NCBI GenBank assembly: GCA_963677325.2
Contig: CAXXGM010000004.1
Coordinates: forward strand, 6,087-70,086
DNA length: 64,000 nt
Origin: G963677325 sp963677325
Lineage (GTDB): Bacteria; Bacteroidota; Bacteroidia; Bacteroidales; Prolixibacteraceae
Reading direction: 5' to 3'
Part shown: positions 16,076 to 24,672 of the stretch, one piece after another
How the letters are laid out: each line of letters begins with the position of its first letter
Position numbering within the stretch: position 1 is the stretch's first letter
Notes under the pieces: model-generated
Database searches by the model: none
Told to the model about the DNA's origin: nothing
Seen by the model: the letters and a program-made list of their open reading frames with translations, nothing else
Translations under genes and position numbers: made by a program

Positions 16076-18535
16076 CTATTTTCTTATCGTCGCGCCGACT
16101 TCCCGCTCGAAAATAGCAATAAGCTTATTCATCGTTTTATCGATCAGCTTATCGTTCAGGGTTTGCTTCTCATCCATCAGGATAAAGCTTACCGCATAGG
16201 ATTTCTTTCCTTCGGGGAGATGATCGCCTTCATATACATCAAATACATTAACACTGCGCAATATCTGCCTTTCAGCTTTAAATGCCCATTCTCTGATGGT
16301 ACTGAATTTTGTTTGCTTATCAACCAGTAAAGCAAGGTCACGCCGCACTTCAGGATATTTTGGAAGAGGGGAATAGCTTACTTTAAGTTCCCCGATAAGC
16401 TTCAAAAGAGTCGTCCAATATATGTCACCATAGAAAACATCCGATGGAATATCGAAGGACTTTAATAATTTCCGGTCAACATATCCTATCCTGGCAACTA
16501 CTGTATTTTTGAAACGGTATTCCAGACCTTCGGAGATCAGATCATCTGAAATGGATTCGATCTGACATTTGTCGCTGCCAATACCTATCCTGAGAAGGAT
16601 ATTTTCAAGATTGGCTTTTAGGGTAAAAAATGAAGTGTTTTCTTCGGCAACTGCCCAGTTTGGGGTTTCTTTTTTACCGGTAATCCATAATCCTACATGT
16701 TCTTCTTCACTGAAATTTTGAACAGGTTTCTCTGTTTCTTTATTTCCATCAAAGAAATACACGTTTCCGAATTCATACAGCCGCAGGTTGCTGTTACGGA
16801 AACTATTGTTCCGGCTGATCGCTTCAAGTCCTCCGAATAACAGGGTCTGGCGCATTACATTCAAGTCGGAACTGAGCGGATTAAAGAGTTTCACCGAATT
16901 CTCAGCCCTGAACGAAATGCAATTTTCGTAATAAGCGCTTTTGGTCAGCGAATTGGACATGATTTCATTAAATCCTTTAGCTGAAAGAGATTCCGATATA
17001 AGATTCTGCAACTTCATTTTATCCGGTAGGATCTGATGTTGTATGGTGGATTTAACCTTCTGGGAAGTCTCAATTTTATCGTAGCCATAAATTCGTAAAA
17101 TCTCTTCGATCACATCGGCTTCCTTGCGTACATCCACGCGGTAAGGAGGAACAGATAGATTCAATCCTTCAGCTGTTTCTTCTTTAATGATGATCTCCAG
17201 TGATTTTAATGCTTTATAGATATTTTCCTTTGGTATTTCCGTGCCAACCAAGCGATTAATGTGATCGAATGAAATACTAACTTTGAAAGGATTCATAATG
17301 GCAGGATTGGCAACCACATCCACAATTTCCGAGGATATCTGGCCGCCGGCAATTTTCTGGATCAATAAAGCAGCACGTTTAAGTGCATAGATCACTCCAT
17401 TTGGATCTACTCCCCTTTCAAAACGAAAAGAGGCATCCGTGTTCAACCCATGACGGCGGGCTGTTTTACGGATATAAACAGGATTGAAATAGGCGCTCTC
17501 AAGGAACATGTTGGCTGTTACCTCTTTGATCCCTGATTTAATACCGCCGAAAACACCTCCGATACACATGCCTTCCTCCATATTACAGATCATCAGATCC
17601 TTTTCATCCAACTCTCTTTCAACGACATCAAGGGTCTGGAATTTGGTTCCTTTGGGAAGTGTTTTGACAACTATCTTCCCCCCTGTGATATCATCAGCAT
17701 CAAATGCATGAAGGGGCTGACCGGTTTCAAACAGGACGTAATTGGTTACGTCTACCACATTATTGATTGGATTCAGTCCGATGGCTTTCAACCGATTTTG
17801 CAGCCATTCCGGAGATTCCTTTATTTTGATCCCTGAAATAGTCACTCCGCTGTAACGGGGACATGCTTCAGTATTTTCAATGACAACAGGAATGGTCAGA
17901 GAATGATTGTCAACTTTGAATTGGCTGACATCGGGACGCGTATATTGGATTTCTTTTTTCTGACTTAAATAGGCAGCAAGATCCCTTGCGACACCAATAT
18001 GGGAAGCACTGTCGATCCGGTTTGGTGTCAGATCTACCTCCAGGGCATAATCGCTCTTGATATTAAAAAATTCACTGGCCGGGGTGCCCACCTTTGCATC
18101 GGAATTTAAAACCATGATTCCGTTGTGATCATTGCCAACTCCGATTTCATCTTCGGCACAAATCATGCCCATGGAAACCTCTCCCCTTATCTTTGATTTT
18201 GTAATAGTAAAGGATTCGTCACCTTTATACAAGGTTGTGCCAACCGTAGCTACAATTACCTTTTGTCCGGCGGCAACGTTGGGGGCACCGCAAACAATCG
18301 GAAGAAGATCACCCTCTCCGATGTTGACTGTGGTTACAGACAAATGATCTGAATTGGAATGTTGTTGACAGGTGATAACCTCGCCAACAACCAGGCCCTT
18401 GAGCCCCCCTTTGATGGATTCAACCTCTTCTACGCTGCCGGTTTCGAGGCCGATGTGGGTGAGCGCAGCGGCGATTTCTTCGGGTGTTAAATTGATATTG
18501 ATATAATCCTTTAACCAGTTATATGAGATATTCAT
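16076..18535 (-). CDS. pheT: Phenylalanyl-tRNA synthetase beta subunit
   Basis: The 819-residue beta subunit of the alpha2beta2 enzyme charging tRNA-Phe. Domains in order: N-terminal MNISYNWLKDYI, EMAP/OB tRNA-binding fold (VVGEVITCQQHSNSDHLSVTTVNIGEG, about 48-155), B3/B4 editing region (PRYSGVTISGIKI...NPINNVVDVTNYVLFETGQPLHAFD), B5 (about 405-475), the core catalytic-like domain, and the C-terminal FDX-ACB anticodon-binding domain (PKYPEVRRDLALLVD...VSFILMDEKQTL). The length is normal. pheS is not adjacent. A TACCTTTG promoter box sits 35 bases upstream. Confidence 0.97.
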   Translation of the reverse strand: MNISYNWLKDYININLTPEEIAAALTHIGLETGSVEEVESIKGGLKGLVVGEVITCQQHSNSDHLSVTTVNIGEGDLLPIVCGAPNVAAGQKVIVATVGTTLYKGDESFTITKSKIRGEVSMGMICAEDEIGVGNDHNGIMVLNSDAKVGTPASEFFNIKSDYALEVDLTPNRIDSASHIGVARDLAAYLSQKKEIQYTRPDVSQFKVDNHSLTIPVVIENTEACPRYSGVTISGIKIKESPEWLQNRLKAIGLNPINNVVDVTNYVLFETGQPLHAFDADDITGGKIVVKTLPKGTKFQTLDVVERELDEKDLMICNMEEGMCIGGVFGGIKSGIKEVTANMFLESAYFNPVYIRKTARRHGLNTDASFRFERGVDPNGVIYALKRAALLIQKIAGGQISSEIVDVVANPAIMNPFKVSISFDHINRLVGTEIPKENIYKALKSLEIIIKEETAEGLNLSVPPYRVDVRKEADVIEEILRIYGYDKIETSQKVKSTIQHQILPDKMKLQNLISESLSAKGFNEIMSNSLTKSAYYENCISFRAENSVKLFNPLSSDLNVMRQTLLFGGLEAISRNNSFRNSNLRLYEFGNVYFFDGNKETEKPVQNFSEEEHVGLWITGKKETPNWAVAEENTSFFTLKANLENILLRIGIGSDKCQIESISDDLISEGLEYRFKNTVVARIGYVDRKLLKSFDIPSDVFYGDIYWTTLLKLIGELKVSYSPLPKYPEVRRDLALLVDKQTKFSTIREWAFKAERQILRSVNVFDVYEGDHLPEGKKSYAVSFILMDEKQTLNDKLIDKTMNKLIAIFEREVGATIRK

Positions 18536-18569
18536 CTTTCTTTAATGAATGATTACGATTTAGGAAACA

Positions 18570-18577
18570 CAAAGGTA
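18570..18577 (-). promoter_or_regulatory. -7 promoter box for pheT
   Basis: Minus-strand TACCTTTG, an exact TAnnTTTG match, 35 bases upstream of the pheT start. Confidence 0.6.
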
Positions 18578-18766
18578 GGAAAACAATTACGAATTATGAA
18601 TCAGGATTCAAGAATCATTAAAGCTTTTAAATTACAGATAACATAGATAAAGGAGGGCCTTTGATTTATTTGTTCTAAATTGCAATGCGATTTGTCAGAT
18701 TGCTATCAATCCAGAAGAATAAATATTCAAAATAGATACCTGTTGAATATATATTTTAAAGTGATT

Positions 18767-18800
18767 ATATGCTAACCATAATTTATTTACTTTAGCATAT
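18767..18800. promoter_or_regulatory. Perfect 9-base inverted repeat upstream of the TonB-C-like gene
   Basis: ATATGCTAA (18767-18775) and TTAGCATAT (18792-18800) are perfect complements 16 bases apart, ending 30 bases before the ATG at 18830. The spacing suits an operator covering the promoter, but the regulator is unknown. Confidence 0.35.
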
Positions 18801-18829
18801 TATAATTTACAACTAAACATTATTTAAAA

Positions 18830-19639
18830 ATGAGAACAATCCTAACCTGTATTATTTGCTTTTTCTGCCTGTTTGCATTCGCTCAAAAATTTGAGATGAA
18901 GCAGAAGAAAGTAAAAGATGACCATTATACCTGTACTTATCTGATCGATAAAAAAAGTAAATTAAAAGAGGGGGAATATTTAAAAATAAAGAATAATACC
19001 CTTGACACGTTAGTAATAGGGCATTATCAGAATGATCGTAAAGTCGGAGTATGGAAGTACAGAAGTGCGGGTAATAAAAACTACATTCTGTATAATTATG
19101 ATAGCAAATCAGCTGAATATCTTGATCCCGCCATCTGTAAAGTGGATTCATTTTTAACCATATCGGAAAATAATGGTCTTTATCTTTTAAGCAAAGTGGA
19201 TTCTCCTCCAATTTATCTAGGCTTTAAAGGGGAAGTGAAATCAATGATAACAAATAACGTTAAAGTTCCCGTGTATGAAATGGAAAGAGGATTACATGGA
19301 GTATCAGCCGCCTCATTTGTGATTGACCGCACCGGCAAAATCGGCCAGATTAAGATTGAAAGATCCCTGAACAAATCCTTTGATAAAATAGTAGTAAATG
19401 CAATAGAGTTGCTTGACAGCGAGTGGATTCCTGCAAAAATAAACAATGTACCAACAGATGCAAAGATGAATGTGCTGGTCCATGTTTATAATTCAACAAA
19501 ATATCCGAAAACCAAGGAAAGACCATATGAGATTGTGTACGATCTTGCCTACTTTGGGGTTCAAAAGACGTATTCAACGAGTAGAATAATTAGTGTTCCT
19601 GTGTCGACACCCATGGGAGGAGCAAGGAACACATTTTAG
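18830..19639 (+). CDS. Exported protein with MORN-like segment and TonB C-terminal-like domain
   Basis: A 269-residue protein with an N-terminal signal peptide (MRTILTCIICFFCLFAFAQ). Residues about 45-80 hold a MORN/YwqK-like beta-hairpin (GHYQNDRKVGVWKYR). The C-terminal part about 145-235 (GVSAASFVIDRTGKIGQIKIERSLNKSFDKIVVNAIELLDSEWIPAKINN) resembles the TonB C-terminal fold common in Bacteroidota periplasmic proteins. There is no membrane anchor apart from the signal sequence, so it is probably periplasmic. No function can be assigned. A weak terminator-like hairpin follows at 19674-19698. Confidence 0.65.
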   Translation: MRTILTCIICFFCLFAFAQKFEMKQKKVKDDHYTCTYLIDKKSKLKEGEYLKIKNNTLDTLVIGHYQNDRKVGVWKYRSAGNKNYILYNYDSKSAEYLDPAICKVDSFLTISENNGLYLLSKVDSPPIYLGFKGEVKSMITNNVKVPVYEMERGLHGVSAASFVIDRTGKIGQIKIERSLNKSFDKIVVNAIELLDSEWIPAKINNVPTDAKMNVLVHVYNSTKYPKTKERPYEIVYDLAYFGVQKTYSTSRIISVPVSTPMGGARNTF

Positions 19640-19673
19640 ATGAAAAGAAGATCCTGAAAGGTTAGTTTGATTT

Positions 19674-19698
19674 AAGCAACCAAACCCGGTTGTTTTTC
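19674..19698 (+). terminator. Weak terminator after the TonB-C-like gene
   Basis: The short stem CAACC/GGTTG, extended by A-T pairs, is followed by TTTTT. It lies 35 bases after the stop. Confidence 0.45.
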
Positions 19699-20095
19699 AT
19701 GCCTGATATTACTTTTTGTCTGTTTAATAAGGCTAATGACTTTTTATTGGGGTTTGTATTCATGGGCTGCATTAAACATTCCCTGATAAATCCCTGTGAT
19801 TAAAGTAGAACATCCACCGGTCCCTTACTGAAAGTAGAGACGGCATGCGACACGTCTCAGTTAAGTCTTGTATTGGACTTGGTATGGAGTTGGTATAGAC
19901 CAGGTATAGAGAAGACAAGTTATTTAATAGCTTAAAATTGGAATTGTATTCCTTCTTTAAACTGATACTTTATTTCAACTATGATTTATGATTAATTATT
20001 TATTTTTTATAATTTTTTGATTTCTGTTAACCTTTTTAAAAAGGTAATGTTAAAAGATCTGTAGCTATTAATAATTAATCTAAATATAGTTTCAA
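19699..20095. repeat. Gene-free stretch with GAGACG hairpin, GGTATNGA word array and a palindrome
   Basis: No gene is supported. GAGACG (19837-19842) and CGTCTC (19853-19858) form a hairpin around a GCATGCGACA loop. Immediately after, 19867-19915 holds four to five copies of a roughly ten-base word of the type TTGGTATAGA. A perfect 16-base palindrome, ACCTTTTTAAAAAGGT (20030-20045), lies 50 bases before the peroxiredoxin start and could be an operator or part of its leader. Confidence 0.5.
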
Positions 20096-20824
20096 ATGAA
20101 AACTTCCCTTTTTATTTATGGGCTATTGCTTTTCTCAGTAAGCGCCTTCGGGGCACCGAAAACAAGCGGGTATTCACCTCCTCTTTTGGGAGATGTTGCT
20201 CCGTCCTTTACCGCTAAGTCAACCATCGGGACGATATCCTTTCCAAAAGATTTCGGGACAGGCTGGAAGATATTATTCAGCCATCCGCGGGACTTTACTC
20301 CAGTCTGCTCCTCGGAAATTATCCAGTTGGCTACTATGCAGGAAGATTTTGACAAAATGGGGGTGAAGTTTGCCGTAATCTCAACTGACTCCCTCGATCA
20401 GCATATGGTTTGGAAGAAAGCACTTGAAGAAATTCATTATAAAGACAGACCACTTGTGACCATAAATTTCCCCTTGATTGCGGATGAGAATTATTCGATT
20501 TCTCTCAGGTATGGTATGATTCATAAAAAATACAACAAGACGATGGATGTGAGAGGAGTATTCATCATCAACCCTGAGAACAAGATCGCAGCGATCTTTT
20601 TTTATCCTACCAACATCGGTCGAAATATGGAAGAAATCAAAAGGACTGTTGCTGCCTTACAAGTAGCCGGCCGCGATTGTGTACTTCCAGTCAACTGGAA
20701 ACCTGGCGAAGATGTGATGGTGCCGCATTTCCCGTTGACGCCAAAAGAACTGGATGCCACGCCGGAGCGGATGAGTGAATACTATAACTACGGTCCGTTT
20801 ATATGGTTTAGAAAACTAAATTAA
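20096..20824 (+). CDS. Exported 1-Cys-type (Prx6-like) peroxiredoxin
   Basis: A 242-residue peroxiredoxin reducing peroxides through the peroxidatic C71 in HPRDFTPVCSSE. The remainder matches the long Prx6 family: VKFAVISTDSLDQHMVWKKAL, FPLIADENYSISLRYGM, and a C-terminal dimer arm with KPGEDVMVPHFPLTPKELDATPERMSEYYNYGPFIWF. Unlike cytoplasmic members, it starts with a signal peptide (MKTSLFIYGLLLFSVSAFGA), so it should act in the periplasm. A second Cys, C195 (GRDCVLP), is present at the position used for resolution in some archaeal members. A terminator follows directly. Confidence 0.92.
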   Translation: MKTSLFIYGLLLFSVSAFGAPKTSGYSPPLLGDVAPSFTAKSTIGTISFPKDFGTGWKILFSHPRDFTPVCSSEIIQLATMQEDFDKMGVKFAVISTDSLDQHMVWKKALEEIHYKDRPLVTINFPLIADENYSISLRYGMIHKKYNKTMDVRGVFIINPENKIAAIFFYPTNIGRNMEEIKRTVAALQVAGRDCVLPVNWKPGEDVMVPHFPLTPKELDATPERMSEYYNYGPFIWFRKLN

Positions 20825-20848
20825 AAAAGCGCCAGAATGGGCGCCTTT
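20825..20848. terminator. Bidirectional terminator between peroxiredoxin and the dehydrogenase operon
   Basis: Stem GCGCC/GGCGC with a six-base loop, flanked by AAA and TTT tracts. It starts one base after the peroxiredoxin stop and lies 46 bases past the end of the convergent operon. Confidence 0.75.
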
Positions 20849-20893
20849 AATTTAATGAATCTGAAATGTTGAATATTTCAGATTGAATGTGAT

Positions 20894-22168
20894 TCAATTC
20901 AATTTATCTGCATTGGTCAATAAGTACCCTTCGGCTTCGAAGCTCCAAAGGCCTTTGTTGCGGTCACAGATTTCGGCAAGCTGTTTGTAAACAGGGTTGG
21001 TTTTGCCTTTTTCTGCAAAATCAGCAATGGCTGTCAGAGGCATTTCAATGTGATTATACATCAGCTTTTTTCCCCCGGGTATTTGCGGAAGGTGTAATGT
21101 TGCATCGATTACCGCATTGATTCCTCCGATATGAGTCACGAGACCTGCAGGATCAAGTCCTTTAGACATTAAAGCAAGCGCTTCCTTCATATCGTCGGTA
21201 TTGCCGCCACTGGTACCTACCAGGTGCGTATAATTGTAATGCACATTGTAAAAATTCATTGTGCCCTTGAACTGAGGATCTGAAGGACCTGAAAAGAAAT
21301 TCATGCAACCATCAAAAGCAAGAATGGCATCGGCCTGTTCAATTACCGAAGCAACAGGTGCAAATACAAATACATCATTGAATCCTTCCCCGGAGATGCT
21401 TTTCAGTTCCTCTACAGGGTTGTCAAACCGGGCGGTATTGATGTATCTCAGTTCAATTCCCTTTGAAGAGGCCAATTCGACAGTATATAAACCGGCGGCC
21501 CGGTCAAGGCGGGCCTGGTCAATATCGGTTACCACCAGCAAGGAAGGCTTCCGGTCTTCACGGTTGAGAATGTAATTGATGGCTGCCAGCCCCATCGGTC
21601 CAACAGCTGCCAACAAGGCCATTTTGCCTCCTTCGACTATATCCATCTGATGGATGTAGGATCCGGGGTTGGTATGGTAATTTGCATGCACAGCACCGAT
21701 TACACAGGACAGAGGCTCCGAAAGGGAGGCCGGGTAATATCCTTCACCTGTATAAGGCAGCAGGCAACCCATTTCCATTACTTCATTGGGGATAATAACA
21801 TAGGTGGCATCACCTCCGATAAAGCGATAGGAATATCCCGGGGCTCCAAGAATACCAACAGGTCCATCGGGGTAATTTATTGCAGGCTGGATTGAGAATT
21901 TATCACCAACCTTAAATTGCCCCTTCCATTTAGATCCTATTTCAATAAGTTCGCCGGCAAATTCATGACCTATAATAACAGGATTGACATCCGCATCCTT
22001 AGGAATGCGTTTGTGATCGGTTCCCTGATTTGCGGCTTTGTAAGACGACATGCAAAGGCTGTCGCAGACTACTTTGGCCAGAATTTCATTCTCTTTTAAT
22101 TGTGGTAATTCGAACTCTTCCAGCCTTAAATCCTTCTTACCATATAGTCTTACAGCTCTTGTCTTCAT
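20894..22168 (-). CDS. Zinc-dependent medium-chain alcohol dehydrogenase, L-sorbose-1-phosphate reductase-like
   Basis: A 424-residue MDR-family dehydrogenase. The start ATG at 22168 is chosen over an upstream GTG (22183) because MKTRAVRLYGKKDLRLEE is the family start. DSLCMSSYK and GHEFAGELIEIG supply the catalytic zinc Cys and His-Glu, and LAAVGPMGLAAINYILN with VVTDID is the NAD(P) Rossmann fold. The usual structural-zinc four-Cys loop is absent. It resembles proteins annotated as L-sorbose-1-phosphate reductase, so a polyol or sugar phosphate is a plausible substrate, not a proven one. It is the last gene of the six-gene operon. Confidence 0.78.
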   Translation of the reverse strand: MKTRAVRLYGKKDLRLEEFELPQLKENEILAKVVCDSLCMSSYKAANQGTDHKRIPKDADVNPVIIGHEFAGELIEIGSKWKGQFKVGDKFSIQPAINYPDGPVGILGAPGYSYRFIGGDATYVIIPNEVMEMGCLLPYTGEGYYPASLSEPLSCVIGAVHANYHTNPGSYIHQMDIVEGGKMALLAAVGPMGLAAINYILNREDRKPSLLVVTDIDQARLDRAAGLYTVELASSKGIELRYINTARFDNPVEELKSISGEGFNDVFVFAPVASVIEQADAILAFDGCMNFFSGPSDPQFKGTMNFYNVHYNYTHLVGTSGGNTDDMKEALALMSKGLDPAGLVTHIGGINAVIDATLHLPQIPGGKKLMYNHIEMPLTAIADFAEKGKTNPVYKQLAEICDRNKGLWSFEAEGYLLTNADKLN

Positions 22169-22228
22169 TTTAATATATTTCACTTTGTTACTTTATTGCT
22201 TACCCTATGGAATTTGCTCATCACGAGA

Positions 22229-23413
22229 CTAACTCAGCATATTCTGACCTCCTGTAATCGGGACAGCCTGACCAGTCTCGTATTCCTGCTCAATGATGTA
22301 AAAAATAGCCCTTACCACATCGATCACGCGGCAGCCGCGCCCGGCGGGTACCTGTGCTTCGTAAAAGGTTTTCACATCTTCGATACTCTTTGCCCCGGGA
22401 ACTTTTCCGGCTCTCAGATACTGGACGAACAATCCTTTTTCAGGATCACTCCAGAGCGGACCTTCAAAGAAATTACCCGGGCAGATTGAATTAACTTTAA
22501 TATGAGAAGGCATCAGTTCCATCGCAAAAGATTGGGTAAGGCCGATGCCTCCGAATTTCCCGCCTGCATAGGCGAAATTGCGGTTGCTCCCTTTTAGACC
22601 GGATTTGGAATTGATTTGGATGATATCCATGAAATGATCCTTCTTATGCTGAGACTGAACCTTCATAACCGCAGAAGCGTATTTGGCACAAAGAAAATAG
22701 CCTTTGTAGTTGACATCAGTCATCAGGGCAAAGGTTTCGGGCGTCATTTCATCCAAACCACCTGCCCGGAGAATCCCGGCATTGCTGATTAAAACATCCA
22801 GTCCCCCGAAATGCCTGACGGATTCAAAAATCATCTCCTGTACCGAATCGGCATTGGAAACATTTACTTTTGTAAAGAAGGCCTGATTTGACTGATCTTT
22901 TGAATTTAGTTTCTCAGCCATTTTGAGGCCGGTCTCTTCGTTCAGATCAGCAATTATCACGTTGGCTCCTTCGGCATACAGCATTTCAGCAATTCCGCCT
23001 CCAAAGCCCTGTGCACCTCCTGTAACGATCACGATTTTGCCATCAAGCCTGCCTTTTGTGAGATTTATTTTTTTTGTTGGAGACCCAAGCAAAACATCAA
23101 GTTGTGAAGCATGGTCGGCCAGCCCTAAAACGCCAATACCTTTCAGAATAATATAATCAGGATGGACCGATGCGGTTTGAAACCAATCTGAGAGTTTATT
23201 CTTAACTTCCCGGAGCATTTGATCCGGATCTGTTGTTTCATTAACCGTCAGGATTGTTGCATCAGGTTTGACAAATGGGAATTTTCTCAAATCACCCTCA
23301 CCGGATAAGCCAAAAAATTCCTTCCTTTCATCAAGACGCAAGGTAATAATCCTCTGTTGAGAAGCCAGCATCCGGATGGAAGGTGCGATTTGGGTATAAA
23401 TTGCCTGGTTCAT
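22229..23413 (-). CDS. SDR dehydrogenase with a truncated RhaD-aldolase-like N-terminal region
   Basis: A 394-residue protein. Residues about 140-394 are a classical short-chain dehydrogenase: cofactor loop GGAQGFGGG, NAG in LISNAGILRAGG, catalytic YAGGK preceded by the Ser of INSKSGLKGS. Residues 1-135 end in DYIILKGIGVLGLADHASQ, like the tail of the class II aldolase domain that precedes the SDR in bifunctional RhaD-type proteins. The metal-binding core of the aldolase is missing, so aldolase activity is unlikely. It should oxidise a hydroxyl group of a sugar or polyol derivative. It is in a tight operon, with PHP upstream (4-base gap) and the zinc dehydrogenase downstream. Confidence 0.8.
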   Translation of the reverse strand: MNQAIYTQIAPSIRMLASQQRIITLRLDERKEFFGLSGEGDLRKFPFVKPDATILTVNETTDPDQMLREVKNKLSDWFQTASVHPDYIILKGIGVLGLADHASQLDVLLGSPTKKINLTKGRLDGKIVIVTGGAQGFGGGIAEMLYAEGANVIIADLNEETGLKMAEKLNSKDQSNQAFFTKVNVSNADSVQEMIFESVRHFGGLDVLISNAGILRAGGLDEMTPETFALMTDVNYKGYFLCAKYASAVMKVQSQHKKDHFMDIIQINSKSGLKGSNRNFAYAGGKFGGIGLTQSFAMELMPSHIKVNSICPGNFFEGPLWSDPEKGLFVQYLRAGKVPGAKSIEDVKTFYEAQVPAGRGCRVIDVVRAIFYIIEQEYETGQAVPITGGQNMLS

Positions 23414-23417
23414 TAAA

Positions 23418-24647
23418 TTATGACTTTATCAGGTATTCAATCAGGGCTTTCCCTAATTCAACATATGCATCCCGGTTAATCAGATCAGGTTTGCCCTCTT
23501 TGTCAAGATAACCAATCCCCTCGGTGGCATAAAGATACTGGTGGGCAGCTACAACGCAGGCTCCCATGTAATTTATATCCAGTAACATTTTGCTCAATGG
23601 AGTTTTGTTCGCTGCAAACAGCTCAATGGGTTCCATTGCAGGGGTATTGTGCTCTGTTCCCATGGTTACCACGAAACCCTGGTGATGGAAAAATCCTGCG
23701 TATTCTTCTAAAACAGGGAGCGTATTTCTTGTTGTGATGAATTCAACGGAACAGATCTTCCTTTTCATAAGAATTTCGATCACTTCATTCTTATGAGCCT
23801 CAAATTCGGTAAAATTTCCTTTGCTGTCGTCAGCTAAAAAAGGATAGGTTGGAATACCACCGGATTTGCGGATGATATTACAAGCCATTTCCATCTCAAG
23901 GAAGGCTTCGGAATTTTCAGGAATAAAAGCGGCGCCTCCCGCTTTCAGCAGATTACCACGGATTTCATTTTCAACGGCTGCCTCATTGGAGATGTCAGAT
24001 TTAAGAGCTTTCCCTCCGAACAGTTTACTATAAAATATTTCCTGATCTTTGACCAAGAGGCCTAAAGATGAAACTTTTGCCCTCAGTGCTTTTGCGAGAT
24101 GACGCTCTCTGACCATTCCCTTTGTGAGGGTTTCTTTGATCCTGTCGAAATTTAATCCGAATCCGGCACCACAGGCTTCAAGATGTTCATTGAGCTTTTC
24201 GCACATCCTCTGAACCTGCAGGTTGGATTCCTTGCGAACAGATTCAAGGGTAGAGGCAAACGGTTCTTCCAGTTTTGCGGGATAGGCCAGGCCTTTACCG
24301 CTTAAATAGGTTCTCCCCGGATTATTGGGATCATTGACTTTGATCCCTGCAGCCTGGTCCTCCCTGTTAAGGCTTATGTACTCAATATTGAAAAGAGGAA
24401 AAATCTTGCGGGATACGCAAGCCTCCGCCCATTCCGAATAGCCATCCGTGGTATAAAAATCATTTATTCCGACCACCTTCACATCTTCGCCAACAGCCAT
24501 ATCCAGCGACTGGGAGATATCCGTAAAGGCGCTGAATGAATAAGGAGTATGAAGATGGGCATTGACCAGACGCGTCTGCCCATCCCCGTTATTTTCATAC
24601 CACCTTAGCAATTCTTCTTTGGGTGGAAATATTTTCCAGAAATCCAT
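23418..24647 (-). CDS. PHP-domain metal-dependent hydrolase-like protein
   Basis: A 409-residue protein. NAHLHTPYSFSAFTD near residues 28-42 is the first PHP motif (HxH), VVGINDFYTTDGYSEWAE the second, and later EFITTRN, GTEHNTPAMEP and AHQYLYA supply further candidate metal ligands. PHP proteins are trinuclear-metal phosphatases, nucleases or hydrolases. Here the setting, between dehydrogenases and a 2-oxoacid dehydrogenase complex, suggests hydrolysis of a small metabolite such as a sugar-derived dicarbonyl or phosphate ester. That assignment is inference; the substrate is unknown. It is spaced 25 bases after the E1 gene. Confidence 0.7.
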   Translation of the reverse strand: MDFWKIFPPKEELLRWYENNGDGQTRLVNAHLHTPYSFSAFTDISQSLDMAVGEDVKVVGINDFYTTDGYSEWAEACVSRKIFPLFNIEYISLNREDQAAGIKVNDPNNPGRTYLSGKGLAYPAKLEEPFASTLESVRKESNLQVQRMCEKLNEHLEACGAGFGLNFDRIKETLTKGMVRERHLAKALRAKVSSLGLLVKDQEIFYSKLFGGKALKSDISNEAAVENEIRGNLLKAGGAAFIPENSEAFLEMEMACNIIRKSGGIPTYPFLADDSKGNFTEFEAHKNEVIEILMKRKICSVEFITTRNTLPVLEEYAGFFHHQGFVVTMGTEHNTPAMEPIELFAANKTPLSKMLLDINYMGACVVAAHQYLYATEGIGYLDKEGKPDLINRDAYVELGKALIEYLIKS

Positions 24648-24672
24648 AAAGCTGTTTTGCAGGTTTACTATA

